Shown here piece after piece: positions 47,003 to 58,569 of a stretch of DNA of 64,000 nucleotides (within the stretch, counting starts at the first letter, position 1; the number at the start of each line of letters is the position of its first letter). The notes under the pieces were generated by a model. That model saw nothing but the letters and a program-made list of their open reading frames with translations, was not told the origin of the DNA and did not search any database. Origin of the DNA: JAAZVM01 sp041694155 (GTDB lineage: Bacteria > Patescibacteriota > Gracilibacteria > BD1-5 > UBA6164); NCBI GenBank assembly GCA_041694155.1, contig JASMTS010000006.1, positions 186,001 through 250,000 of the forward strand. Reading direction: 5' to 3'. The position numbers and the translations under genes were made by a program.

Positions 47003-49099
47003 GTGATAGAATTATCTAAAAAATATCTAAAAAAAGATTATAATAAGCTTTGAAGAAAGGATTTAGAAGAATTACAAAAATTGATAAATTATCATAGTGA
47101 TCTTTATTATAATAAAGAAGAACCGATTATTTCTGATAATGAATATGATAATCTATTTAAAAAATTACAATATTTAGAAGAAAAATACTCTCCAAGTTTT
47201 AAACAATCATTAAGAGTTGGAGCTGATGTTTTGGAATCTAGTTTTGAAAAAGTTAAACACTCTAGGCCAATGATAAGCCTTGATAATACTTATAATGAAA
47301 AAGATTTAAAAGACTTTGATGATAGAGTAATAAAAAATATTGATAGTGATGATATAAAAAATATTAATTATACTTTGGAGTATAAATTTGATTGATTATG
47401 AATAGAGCTTATATATAAAAGGGGAGAATTGGTTCAAGCAATTACTAGAGGTAATGGTATAGAATGAGAAGATGTTACACAAAATATATATTGCATAGAT
47501 AATATACCAAAATACATAGATTATAAAGATCATTTAGAAGTTAGGTGAGAGGTTATAATGCCAATTAGCTCTTTTAATGAAATCAATGATAAAGCATTAA
47601 AAGATTGAACAAAAATATTTTCCAACCCTAGAAATGCTGCTAGCTGAAGTGTCAGAACTAAAGATATATCAATAACAAAACAAAGAAATTTAAAATTTTT
47701 TGCCTATGATCTAGCAAATTTTGAAGAATTCAGAAATAAAGAAAATATCACTAATTATTACGATGTAATAAAAGATTTAGAAAATTTAGGTTTTGAAATA
47801 TCTAGTTACTTTGAAATATATGATTCTATTGATTGAGTAATAAAAGCCATAGAAAGTTTTTGAGACTTTAAACAAAATCTTGATTTTGAGATTGACTGAT
47901 TGGTTGTGAAAGTAAATAAGATAGATTTATGGACTGATATATGATGGACTGCTCATCATCCTAGATATGCTATAGCATATAAGTTTCCTGCTGAAATATT
48001 TACTACTCAAATATTGTCTGTAGAACATAGTGTATGAAGAACATGAACTATAACTCCAGTTGCTAACTTAGAAGCTATAAATATAGCTTGAGTTACTGTA
48101 AAAAGAGCCACTCTTCACAATTACTATGAAATTGAAAAGTTATGAGTTAGATTATGAGATTATGTTTTTATAAAAAGAGCAGGTGAGGTAATACCAAAAA
48201 TAACTTGAGTAGTAGACAATTTAGAAAAAATAAATTTTAAATGAAAATACTATATTAGGCAAGAACTTCCTAAGATATCAGTACCAGAATATTGTCCAAG
48301 CTGTAAAACTCCAGTTAAAAAGGATGATGATAAGGTTAGATATTATTGTCCAAATGATATAGACTGTCCTGCAAAACACTCTGAAATGCTTACTTATGCT
48401 GTAGGTAAGTGATGATTTAATATTGATTGATTTTGAGAAAGGCAAGTTGAGTTATTTTTGGATTTATGAATAATAAATAATCTTGTAGATATATTTAACA
48501 TAAAAGAAAAAAAAGATATAATTTTGTGACTGGAATGATACAAAGAAAAATCTGTTAATAATCTTGTAGATTGAGTAGAAAAAGCTAAAAATGTTGATAT
48601 AACTACATTTTTATCAGCTATATGAATTCCATGAGTAGGTAAGAAAACATCAAAAATCATTTCTAAATTTTTTAATACTAAAAATGATTTATTAAATTTT
48701 TGATTGAGTTATGAGGACTTAATATCATTAAGTGACATTTGACCAGAGCTTGCTAATAATATAATTAAATATTTTAATAACCCCTCTCACAAAATAATAT
48801 TATCTCAATTAGTTGATATTTTAAATATAGAATATTATCAAATATTGGATATAAATACAAACTCTATTTTTAATAATAGAAAAGTATGTATAACTGGTAG
48901 TTTTGAATCAAATTGAGAAAAAATATCTAGAGATTACTTAGTTGAAAAACTAGAAAAGTCAGGTTGAGACTTTGTATCTAGTGTAACTAAAAAAACTGAT
49001 TACTTACTAGCATGAGAAAAAGCTTGATCAAAGCTGAAAAAAGCAGAACAAAATTGAGTTAAAATTATAGATTTGGATTTCTTTTTTAATAACTTATAA
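47003..49099 (+). CDS. ligA: NAD-dependent DNA ligase
   Basis: Seals nicks in replication and repair using NAD. The 698 residues show all domains: Ia (about 1-70, with INYHSDLYYNKEEPIISDNEYD opening), the adenylation domain with YKFDG (nucleophile Lys128), ITRGNGIEGEDVT, an OB fold with the RTGTITPVA pattern, a four-Cys zinc finger (CPSCKTPVK, then CPNDIDCPAKH), helix-hairpin-helix repeats with GIPGVGKKT, and a C-terminal BRCT domain (VCITGSF...LLAGEKAGSK). No in-frame ATG is available at the right place; the GTG at 47003 gives MIELSKKYLK, the usual LigA start. The nearby ATG at 46998 is out of frame. Confidence 0.96.
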
Positions 49100-49105
49100 A
49101 TAAAC

Positions 49106-50380
49106 ATGAAAAAAATTGTTTTATTCATTATTTTATTCATTTTGTGATCATCAAGTGTTTTTTGATATTCACAAAATGATATAAATAAAATAATGAACTC
49201 TTATTATAATAGTATTGATGATAAATCATATTTTTACAAAAAAAATAGAATAAATCATTTACTTGACAGAGTTTCTATTATAGAATCCAAGATTAGTGAT
49301 AGTTCATCTAATTATAAGACTCTTTTATTGATAAAAAATTCATTAAATAATTTTAAGTTTGAATTAAATGATTTTAATATAAGTAATTATTATAATTATG
49401 AGTATTCAAATATTATATTCACTTTTGATAATTCACTTGATTTTAATTTAGATATTATACAAAAAAATAAACAAAATATAAAAAATAGTTTTAGTGTTTT
49501 TTTGTTTAGAAAGAAAACTAATATAGATTATGATATATTAAAAAAATCTATATCAGAAATAAAAAAAATAAACCCTAATATTATTATTTATATAGATCAG
49601 GAATGATGATTAATAAATAGATATAAAGATTTTTCTTCTGTTGATTATGATTATTATTTACAAAATGATTATATTTATAATAAATATCAGGACCTTAGTG
49701 TTAAAGAAAGAAAAGTGTTAGAAAATATTTTTTCTAATAAATACTTTCCATCTATGAAAGATATTTATTCATGATATGATAGTGTATCTGAAAATAATAA
49801 GAAAAACTATTTAGATATTATAGCTTTTATTAGATTACAAAATCTTGTTGATATTTGAATAAATACTCATTGATTAGTTTTAGACTTAGATAATTGAAAT
49901 CCTGTTATTAGTTGACTAGAAAGAAGCTTTTCAAATAAAATAGATGATTATAAAATGTTAATTGATTCATACATTTGGGCATCTAGTGTTACAGGAGTTA
50001 TATTGTATGCAAAGCATTTTCCATGACATTGAGAAGGTGAAGTTGATAGTCATAATAATATATTGGTCTATGATGATAATTATGATTATTTGATTAAAAA
50101 TATTGAATTATTTGAGTACTTTTTAGAAAATAATACTACAAAAAGTTGATTAATGGTATGACATATGTATTTACCATTAAAAATAAGAGATAACTTTTTA
50201 CATGTATTGAGTTTATCAGATTTTATATTAACAGATGATTTGTCTATGAATTGATATAAAAATGCTGACTATTATGAAAATAATAATATGTTTTTTTCTA
50301 CCTATGAAGCATTAGATACTGACAATATTTTTATAAAAGTAAATACTTCAAATAATATTATATCCAATAAAATAGAATAA
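49106..50380 (+). CDS. Secreted glycoside hydrolase family 3 (NagZ-like)
   Basis: A 424-residue enzyme with an N-terminal signal sequence (MKKIVLFIILFILGSSSVFG) and about 120 residues of helical spacer, then a GH3 barrel with YIDQEGGLINRYKD, the catalytic KHFPGHGEGEVDSH loop (His and the general acid region) and the nucleophile Asp in FILTDDLSMNGY. This layout is that of beta-N-acetylhexosaminidases that trim peptidoglycan or chitin-like sugars, here outside the cell. It is the second of three rightward genes (ligA, 6-nt gap; desaturase, adjacent). The tail is short, so the second GH3 domain is absent, as usual in NagZ. Confidence 0.88.
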
Positions 50381-51355
50381 ATGAATGATAAAAACCTCTA
50401 CAATCAACACTTTGCAAATCTTAGAAAAATAGTAATAAATGAATGATTATTAAAACCTACTCCTATATATGGAAGTATAAATATTATATTTTTTGTTTCT
50501 TTATATGTTATAGGATTATTTTTTGTATGAGAAGTTAATATATTACTGATTATAGTTTATTATTACCTACTTACTGTAGAGCTTTGATTTATATCTCATG
50601 ACTTGATACATAATCAGTATTTTAAAAACCCAAAGATAAATAGATTTTTTTCTCTTATAACTTGAAACTTACTTATAGGTTTATCAGAGTCATGGTGGAG
50701 AAAAAAACACAATGTAGAACATCATACATTCACTAATAGTGATATACATGATACTGACATAAGAGATTATGATGAAATTTTTACAAAAAATGAAGGTAAA
50801 AGTAAATTTTTTGACAAACACAAAGTATATTTATTCTGGATAGTAACTTCAGTTTTGTATTTCAATCTTATATATTTATCATATAAGCATATATTCAAAA
50901 ATAAATTATATATAGAATTTTTATTATCTATATCATATTTTTTTATTCTACCTTTTGTATTATTCCTAAATTATTGATTGACTTGAACATTATTAGTCTT
51001 ATTTTTTGTATATGTTATGGTTTGAGTTCATTTAGCTTTTTCTTTTATGGTAAATCATATAGGTATGGAAATAATTGACTGAAATGAGGTAACAAAATAC
51101 TCTTGGTTTGATTTACAAACTAGAACCTCTAGAAATATAAAATGATGATATATAATAAACCATATTTTTTGATGATTGAATAAACAAGTAGAGCATCATA
51201 TATTTCCAGGAGTATCTAGATACAATATATTAAAATTATCAAAAATAGTAAAAAAATACTGTCGTGATAATAATATAAAATATCATGATGTTACTTTTTT
51301 TGCATCTTTAAAAGAAATATATAGAACCCTTAAAACGTGAGAAACTATAAAATAA
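50381..51355 (+). CDS. Membrane fatty acid desaturase
   Basis: A 324-residue di-iron membrane enzyme that introduces a double bond into an acyl chain. The three His boxes are present: HDLIHNQ, HNVEHH and, near the C-terminus, NKQVEHHIFPG (the QxxHH form common in acyl-lipid front-end desaturases). About four membrane helices flank them in the standard arrangement. An electron donor is not nearby. The ATG follows the GH3 stop directly. An organism without visible fatty acid synthesis would use it to change imported lipids. Confidence 0.92.
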
Positions 51356-51387
51356 AAAGATTGGATTTTTCAAAATCCAATCTTTTT
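51354..51387. terminator. Bidirectional intrinsic terminator
   Basis: Perfect 16-bp stem with a 2-nt loop (51354-51369, 51372-51387); it contains parts of the stop codons of both convergent genes. Confidence 0.88.
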
Positions 51388-52225
51388 ATTTGTTATATAC
51401 ATAAACATCTCTTTGAGGAAAAGGGAATGATATACCTTTTTTATCAAATGTTTTTTTGATATTTTCTAATAAATCCCATTTTAATGCCCAGTAATCTCAT
51501 GATTTACAAAAAACTCTAAAGTTAAAAATAACTGCATTATCTCATAATTCATTTAGAACTATAGTTAGTCATTCATCAACCAAAACTCTATTGTCTTTTT
51601 TTGCTATTTCTTCTAGTGTTTGTTTTACCAAGTCTATATCATCGTTATAACTAACTCAAACTTGTAAGTCTAGTCTTCTTATAGGTTCTACAGAGTAGTT
51701 TGTCATAGATGCATTACTAAGCTCTGAATTTGGGATTATTATTATTTTTTTGTCAGGTGTTACCAAGACTGTATTAAATATATGTATTTCTTTTACTGTT
51801 CATCAATATCAAGCTGCTTCAATATAATCTCAAATACTATAAGGCTTCAAAAAAAGTATCATTACACCTCATGCAAAATTTTGTAGAGTACCTGATAATG
51901 CCATACCTATAGCTAATCATGCAGCAGCTAACATTGCTACAAATGATGTAGTTTGTACTCATACTATTCAAGCAGCACTTATAACTACTAATACTTTTAA
52001 TATGATTATAAGTAAACTACTAATAAATGATTCTAGCATTGGATCTAATTCAGCTTTGTCCATTATTCTAATCAAAGTCTTATCTATCATTTTTACTATT
52101 TTGAACCCTATCCATAACACAAGTAGTGCTCATAGTATTTTTGGTCAATATGATATAGCTCATTCTATAGCAATATCTATATATTTTTGATAATCCATAT
52201 TTGATAAGTTTATAACTTCATTCAT
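51386..52225 (-). CDS. mscS: Small-conductance mechanosensitive channel (MscS)
   Basis: A 279-residue pressure-relief channel. Three N-terminal membrane helices (about residues 20-110) end in the pore helix with alternating Ala/Gly, ATSFVAMLAAAGLAIGMALSG, and the GVMILFLKPYSIGDYI beta entry; the cytoplasmic domain has IPNSELSNASMTNYS and ends RVFCKSGDYW...FPFPQRDVYVYNK. Length is that of E. coli MscS. TGA encodes pore-helix glycines, which would be impossible positions for stops. Confidence 0.95.
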
Positions 52226-52380
52226 ATTTTATTTATTAGTATTTATTTTCATTATTCAACATATTAATAGAAATAAAATATATTTCAAGATTGTCTATAA
52301 AAAAAATAGTAATAAATATTTATTTTAAAACAAAAATAAATATACTTAAAATATATAAATAATTATAAAAACTAAATGCT
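52226..52380. promoter_or_regulatory. Divergent promoter region mscS / surface protein
   Basis: 155-nt A/T-rich gap containing both promoters; no repeat or ORF seen. Confidence 0.4.
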
Positions 52381-55300
52381 ATGAGTATTTTTAAAATACT
52401 AAGAGATTCTTTTTTAGTAATAATATTATCATTTTTGTTATTATCTGATATTTATGCTAATCCAACTACAACATTTTATCCTACAAATGTTGTGGATTTA
52501 TGATGAAATAGGTCATGGACTAATGTTGCTAATTTATCATGAGATACTACAGGTACTTCTACAAATATAAGTCTTCCTAGAAATCAGTCTTCGAATCAAT
52601 TACTTATAAATAATTTATGAATAGATTCTAGTGTTTTACCTAGTGATGCACAAATAAACGGTATACAGGTTTTAATAGAGTGGCAGGCTAGTTCATGAAA
52701 TATGACAGATGAAACTATACAACTTACAAAGGATTGAGTTAATACAGTTTGAGTAAATAGAGCAAGATGAGTTTGATGACCAAATACAAAAACTATAACA
52801 TGATATTGATCTCCAACTGACTTATGGTGAACTACTTGGACACCAACAGATATTTACTCTAACAATTTTTGAGCTATAATCAATTATACAAATTGAGGAT
52901 GGTGGTTTTGAGGTACACAAGATGCAGATCTTTTTAGGGTAGGATTTATTATTGATTATACACCAAATTATAACCCAGGTTGAACAAGTTCTAATATAAG
53001 TCTTTGGTTTAAAACTAATGAATGAACTAGTACATCTCTAGATTGATGATGATTATCTACTTGGTATGATCAGTCATGAAATGCAAAAAATGCAGATAGT
53101 GTAGTTGACCCTACTTTTTTGAATAACTCTAATGATAATCTTAATTTTTACCCTTTGGTAAATTTTGATTGAAGCCAATATTTGGAATGAACAAGCAATT
53201 GATGATATAGTAATTCATATGTTTCAGTTATAGTTCCAAATAATGATGTTAACTGAACTATTTCATGACAGGTTCCATTTTGATTGAATTGTAATACATG
53301 AATACTTAGTTCTTGAACATGTTGATTGCCTTTTTCTGGTTTGACTTTAGGTGCTTTTACTGTAGCTATAGCTGATGAAGTTATTACTCATGCTATTTGA
53401 TCATCTACTAATTGGAGATCATCTCAAGTAGGTAATGCTAATTATTCAGCTAATAAGCCAATGCTTCTTACAGTTAATAGTAATGACTTGTCTCAAACTA
53501 CTAGTATCTATGAAAAATGAATACAACTTGATAACTTTACTTCAAACAGTTATCAAACTTTGGAAAATGCAGATTTTACTATAGGTAGAAGTTCTGATGT
53601 TAATAACCCTTTTCCTTATGATTGAAAAATTGCAGAAATTATAAACTTTTCTGATTCATTATCTATTATTGATAAACAAAAAATAGAATCATACCTGGCT
53701 ATTAAATATGGTATTACTTTATCAAATTGAGATATTGATTATTTGGATTCATTATGAAATACAGTATATGATAGTACATTAAATACCAATTTTAATAATG
53801 ATATATTTGCTATAGCAAGGGATGATATTTCTTGATTATGACAAGTAGAATCAAAATCAGTTAATGATTCATGAATTGTTACTGTTAGATGACAATCTCA
53901 ATGAACTAATCTTAATCCTAGCTTTTCATCAATTGATGATTTAGAATATTTATTTATATCAAATAATAATTCATCTAATACATGGGTTGATTACCCATGA
54001 TTATCATGATATGACTTATTAGATCGTAATTGGATTGTTCAGGAAACATGAGATACTGGTTTGATTGATATCAATTTTGATGTTAATAATGCATTTTTTG
54101 ATATACCAAACTTGAATTCTGGTAGTAATTATTATTTTATATATGATTCAAATAATGATTGACTATTTTCAGATGAGACACCTATTTCTATGAATAATTT
54201 ATGATCAGATACTTGGTGAGTTCAATGAATAAATTTGTGAGATTGAAACATTTTTACATTGGCAACAGAATCTTCTCCTAATAATATACCAACTGATATA
54301 ATTTTATCAGATAATACTATAGAAGAAAATAATAATATTTGAGATAATATTTGAACACTTAGTACTTCTGATTTGGATTTAGGAGATACTCATATATATA
54401 GTCTTGTTTCTTGAAATTGAGATGATGATAATAGTTTTTTTAGTATAAGTTGAAATAACTTAATTATTGATGAATCATCAGATTATGAGATAAAACCAAA
54501 ATATAATATTAGGCTTCAAACAGATGATTTAAATGGCTGAGTATATCAAAAGCAGTTTCAGATTAATATATTAAATACTGCTGAGTCTATTAACTCTATT
54601 ATTGATTTTGAAACTCCTTGAAAATATAGTGTTGTTTCATGAGTTTGGAATAGAGATTGAAATGATGTTTTTGAATGAAGTTTTTCTTTGGAAAGCTGAA
54701 ATGTATGACAAGCTAATACTCAAACTTGTTTTGAGGTAGAAAATACTTTTCAATGAATATGAACCATAGATTTTAAATATAGAGTTTCTAGTCAATCTGG
54801 ATGAGATTTTTTGAGGTTTTATATAGATAATGTAGAACAACAATCTTGGTCTTGAGATATACCATGGTCTACTTATAATAAAAATGATATAAGTTCATGA
54901 ACTCATACATACAAATGGTGTTATATAAAAGACTGATTTACAAATAGTCTTGATGATAAAGCTTATGTTGATTATATAACTTTTTATGATACTTTTCCAG
55001 ACAATGATTCACCAAATATAGACAATACCAATTTTATTAATAATTCATTACTACCATGATGAAACCATGATATAATAATTGATTATAGTGATATATGAAC
55101 ATGAATAAATAGTGACTCTGCTGTTTTAAAACTTTATAAATGGGATGGTTCTACATGGTGACCGAATATATCATCAAGTTATACAAATACCAATTCTATA
55201 ACTAATTTTCAAGCAAATTATTCTATTGTTGACTTGGAATATTGAAGGTATATGTATGAGTTTGAAATAAGGGATAATTATTGAAATAATACATTAATAA

Positions 55301-55707
55301 ATCTAGAGTTTTATATAGATAAACCTGAATTTTATGTAAATACAGGATCTTATTTATCAAAGTTATGAGAAAATTATTCTGCTGATGAAATAGTTGTTAC
55401 AGTTAAAACTGTTTGAGCTGCATTTGATGTAGAAATATTTAAGCAAGACGATTTTGATGATAATAGATGAAATATTATTTTTGATTGGAACTGATCTCGT
55501 TGAGTAGGTTATGATATGAGCCCTTATAGTTCTATTAATTCTATACCTGATAATCCAATATTAGGTTCTGAAATAAAAAATATAAATACAGATGGTAATC
55601 TTAATGAATATACTTATGTATTCAAAATATGAGCATTGATACCTGATGAGCAAGCCGCTGGTAATTACAGTATGAATCTTGGTTTTAATCTTATACTAGA
55701 TTATTAA
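52381..55707 (+). CDS. Large secreted surface protein with cadherin-like domain
   Basis: An 1108-residue extracellular protein. A signal segment (about residues 8-24, LRDSFLVIILSFLLLSDIYA) is followed by a beta-rich, Ser/Thr/Asn/Gly-rich chain. Residues 200-430 look like a concanavalin/LamG-type jelly roll (ISLWFKTNE, STWYDQSGNAKNADS, KIAEIINFSDSLSIIDKQKIESYLAIKYG), a pattern typical of DUF-type surface domains. A cadherin-like repeat is visible around 640-740 (PTDIILSDNTIEEN, YSLVSGNGDDDNSFF). A second jelly roll and a terminal beta domain follow. No LPXTG or membrane anchor is seen, so attachment must be non-covalent. It is a single gene with its own terminator, likely an adhesin. Confidence 0.82.
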
Positions 55708-55743
55708 AAATAAGACTTAGTAATATTACTAAGTCTTATTTTT
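55706..55743 (+). terminator. Intrinsic terminator after the surface protein
   Basis: Nearly perfect 19-bp palindrome (55706-55724/55725-55743) ending in a T-run. Confidence 0.85.
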
Positions 55744-55798
55744 AAATAAAATTTGATTTTTATCTCAAAAAAAATAAAATACTTTCGCGATAAATTAA

Positions 55799-55874
55799 GG
55801 ATTCGTAGCTCAGTTGGTAGAGCACTCGCCTCTTAAGCGATAGGTCCCGGGTTCGAACCCCGGCGAATCCACCA
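55799..55874 (+). tRNA. tRNA-Lys (anticodon CTT), CCA encoded
   Basis: Full cloverleaf: acceptor GGATTCG/CGAATCC, D arm GCTC-AGTTGGTA-GAGC, anticodon stem CTCGC/GCGAT with loop CTCTTAA (anticodon CTT at 55832-55834, codon AAG), 5-nt variable loop, T arm CCGGG-TTCGAAC-CCCGG, discriminator A and genomic CCA. The outermost anticodon-stem pair is C-T (mismatched). It is followed by an A/T-rich terminator hairpin. Confidence 0.96.
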
Positions 55875-55892
55875 AATATTTAAAATCGCATG

Positions 55893-55934
55893 AATAAGTC
55901 ACTTTTACCTTTAATTAGGGAAGAGTGGCTTATT
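55893..55934 (+). terminator. Terminator after tRNA-Lys
   Basis: Stem of about 17 bp including G:T pairs (55893-55910 with 55917-55934) followed by a T-run. Confidence 0.7.
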
Positions 55935-55960
55935 TTAATTTTGAGTTTTGGCTTAAACTA

Positions 55961-56022
55961 CGGTTCGACCAAACCGATTGCTCTATTGTCTTTTCTAGTA
56001 TAATAGTTTTACTTAACTTTTA
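55961..56022 (+). promoter_or_regulatory. Short GGTTCGA fragment and promoter before the cassette
   Basis: A small hairpin CGGTT-cgacca-AACCG (55961-55976) contains GGTTCGA, like a tRNA T-arm remnant. TATAAT at 55999-56004 is a good -10 box for the gene starting at 56023. Confidence 0.45.
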
Positions 56023-56868
56023 ATGAAAAACTATATGAAAACATGAGAGATAATTACCGATAAACATGGTAAAAAATGGAAATGGTCTTGAACAGCATTT
56101 TATGAATACAATAAACAGAGTATAGATGATTTAAGAAAGTATGGACTGGATTATTTTATAAAAAAGAATAAGATACAAGTAACTAAAGCTATTTTTGATC
56201 TTTATTTTGATATTGCTCACTATGTATGACATAAAGCATTAAATGAACTATATAGATGTTATAGAGTTTACACTAATTCTTTTTCTGGAGCATTGATAGA
56301 GAATGGTATTTCAATGTCTTTTGGTGATTTTAAAGAGAATCATGATATTAATGAGGTATTAAATATTACAACTCTACAAGATTTAGATATTGATAAAATT
56401 GATTATATTAATTCTTGACATATTTGATCTGTTTTAAATACTTTATGAAGAAAAGAATCTGAATATTGTATTAATACATCATTATTTTTTCAAATAATGA
56501 TGGAGACTATTATAAATGATACTATTAGTGATTTAAATATCGAAAGTGATTTTAAATTATATTTAAAGAAGAATAAGTTTAAAAAATGTTTTTATTCTAA
56601 GTGGAGTTTTATATTGGAAAAGTTTAATGCAGATAAAGAAAAAAAATTATTCGATGATTACTTTAATAATATTTATAAATGAATTAGAATTCCTACAGTT
56701 CATCCAGAGAAGAGATTGTGATTAAGGGATATATTTTTATTAGATAAACTATGGAACTGAGAAAAAGAATTAAAAAGATTAGAAAAAGAATGATTTAATA
56801 TAGAAAATATAAATAATATAAATAGATTAAAAGAAATGCAAGATTTACTTAATTATTTAGATATATAA
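56023..56868 (+). CDS. Unknown protein, first gene of tRNA-linked cassette
   Basis: An unrecognised 281-residue cytoplasmic protein, mainly helical, with a Trp/Lys-rich start (HGKKWKWSGTAFYEYN) and conserved-looking charged blocks (IAHYVGHKALNELYRCYR, CFYSKWSFILEKF, TVHPEKRLGLRDIFLLDK). No signal peptide, no membrane segment, no nucleotide-binding loop. It overlaps the next gene by one base (TAATG), so the three genes form one unit. Ile codons here favour ATT, while flanking genes favour ATA, hinting at different origin. Function unknown. Confidence 0.6.
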
Positions 56869-57446
56869 TGATTATAGGATTAGAGTGATGAATATGTTCC
56901 TGAAAAACAACAATATCAAAATTATTAGCTGAACAACTTAATTGAATTTTTGTTGAAGAACATACTCCAAGAATAAAAAATAAAGAGGCTTTTAATTTAG
57001 ACTTTAAATCAGAACTAGACTTTAAAAAGACATTTAATTATTTTTTAGATGTTGAACTAGAAAGAAACTTAAATTTAGATAAAAATAAGATTTATATATT
57101 TGATAGGACTGTTTATAGCTTATTATGATTTGCTTATGCTAAATGAAAAATTGATAAATTAAATTATTTAGACACTATTAATGATAATGAATATAAATCA
57201 AAAGTAGAAAAAATAGACTTTATTTTTATTATAGATATTGATAATAATGATAGAATTCATAGATTAAATAATGATATTTTTAGAAAAAATAATACTCCAG
57301 AATTATTTTATAGATGTGATTTTAATAAATATAATAACTGTTATTTAAAAAATATTAATCATAGTAAAAAGTTCTATATAAATTGAAATGACTCAATAGA
57401 AAATATTTTAAATTTTATTTTAAAAACAATATGAAAAAATATTTAA
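56868..57446 (+). CDS. Deoxynucleoside-kinase-like P-loop protein
   Basis: A 192-residue cytosolic phosphotransferase candidate. The Walker A loop MIIGLEGGICSGKTTISKLL at the very N-terminus is that of dNK/thymidylate kinases; EEHTPRI (substrate-side Glu) and YIFDRTVYSLLGF (the DR motif of dNKs, here FDRTVYS) follow. The C-terminal LID-like region is short (about residues 140-160, basic with Asn). The phosphate acceptor cannot be named; a (deoxy)nucleoside is likely. It starts on the last base of the preceding gene and its end overlaps the fusion gene by 16 nt. Confidence 0.75.
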
Positions 57447-58423
57447 ATTTTATTCTATTAAAACCAGACTTATTAAATAGGAATTTAGAAGAATCTGTAA
57501 AATCAGAATTAATAGATAAAGGTATTACTATTCTTTATGAATGAAATAAAATACTAGATACTGATGATATTTATTGCCTATATGGATTTTTAAAAAATAA
57601 ACCTTTTTTTTCTTCATTAGAAAAAAGCTTAATTCAAAAAAAAATAATTTATTATGTAGTTTCATCAGATTATAATTTTGATTTTTTTGATAAAATTATA
57701 TGAGTAACAAATCCTAATTTAGCAGAGAAAGAATCATTAAGAAATAAATTTTGATTATCTATTTTAGAAAATTCTATACATTCATCAAAAAAATATTTAA
57801 TTATAAAAGAAATAAAACATTTTCTTAATAAAGTTGATTTTGATGAATTATTAAAATTACTAAATAATTTTGATTCTGAGAATAAAATAATATTACATTG
57901 ATGATCTACTTCAGAATATTGTGATAATAATTTAAATTTTTATAATACAATATTATCTGATTATGTTGAAGAAGAAGATAATGTATTATATATTCCATTT
58001 GCTTGATATAATAAAGATTGGAATGCAGAAAAGATTAGTAATAACCTATATAAGTTTTTATGAAAAAAATATAACATAATTTTGTGAAATATTGAAAATT
58101 TAGATAATCAAATTTTAGATTCAAAATATATTTATATAAATTGATGAGATTATAAAAAATTATATAATTATATTTGATATTTAAAAGACAAAAAACATTT
58201 ATTTTTTTGAAAAAATATTGTTTGAGTTTCTGCTTGAGCGAATATATTAGCAAAATATAGTTATTCAAATGATTATCAAGAAATATTTGACTGAATTTGA
58301 TTACTAGATCTAAAAACTATATGTCATTTTAATTGAGATGATAAACTAATTAAAATTCTAAAAACTAAATGAGAAGATATTGATATTATTACTTTGAAAG
58401 AAAAAGAAATAGTTTTATTATAA
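57431..58423 (+). CDS. NDP kinase fused to S51 peptidase-like domain
   Basis: A 330-residue two-domain protein. Residues 1-135 match nucleoside diphosphate kinase: NFILLKPDLLN, the pre-helix YGFLKN, then GVTNPNLAEKESLRNKFG and ILENSIHSS with the phosphorylated His (His117). Residues 150-330 match peptidase family S51 (dipeptidase E/cyanophycinase-like, class I glutamine-amidotransferase fold): ILHGGSTSEY, VLYIPFAG, YINGGDYKKL, the nucleophile elbow GVSAGANI (Ser267) and the basic LKTICHFNGDD with a candidate catalytic His299. I know no such fusion in standard annotation. Together with the dNK-like gene it suggests handling of nucleotides or nucleotide-linked peptides. Confidence 0.7.
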
Positions 58424-58569
58424 ATACTATTAAATAGACTGATATACTAATTTAAAAAATTATAATTTATTTTTTTAAATAAGATAGTATAAATTCTATA
58501 AAATTAAACAATCAATATTTAAAATTTTTTTAGAATCTCTATTTTAATATAATTAGGTGTTATTCATGT
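58424..58569. other. Gap between cassette and pirin-like gene
   Basis: AT-rich, no ORF recognised. It ends with a repeat of the tRNA 3' end (58570-58585). Confidence 0.4.
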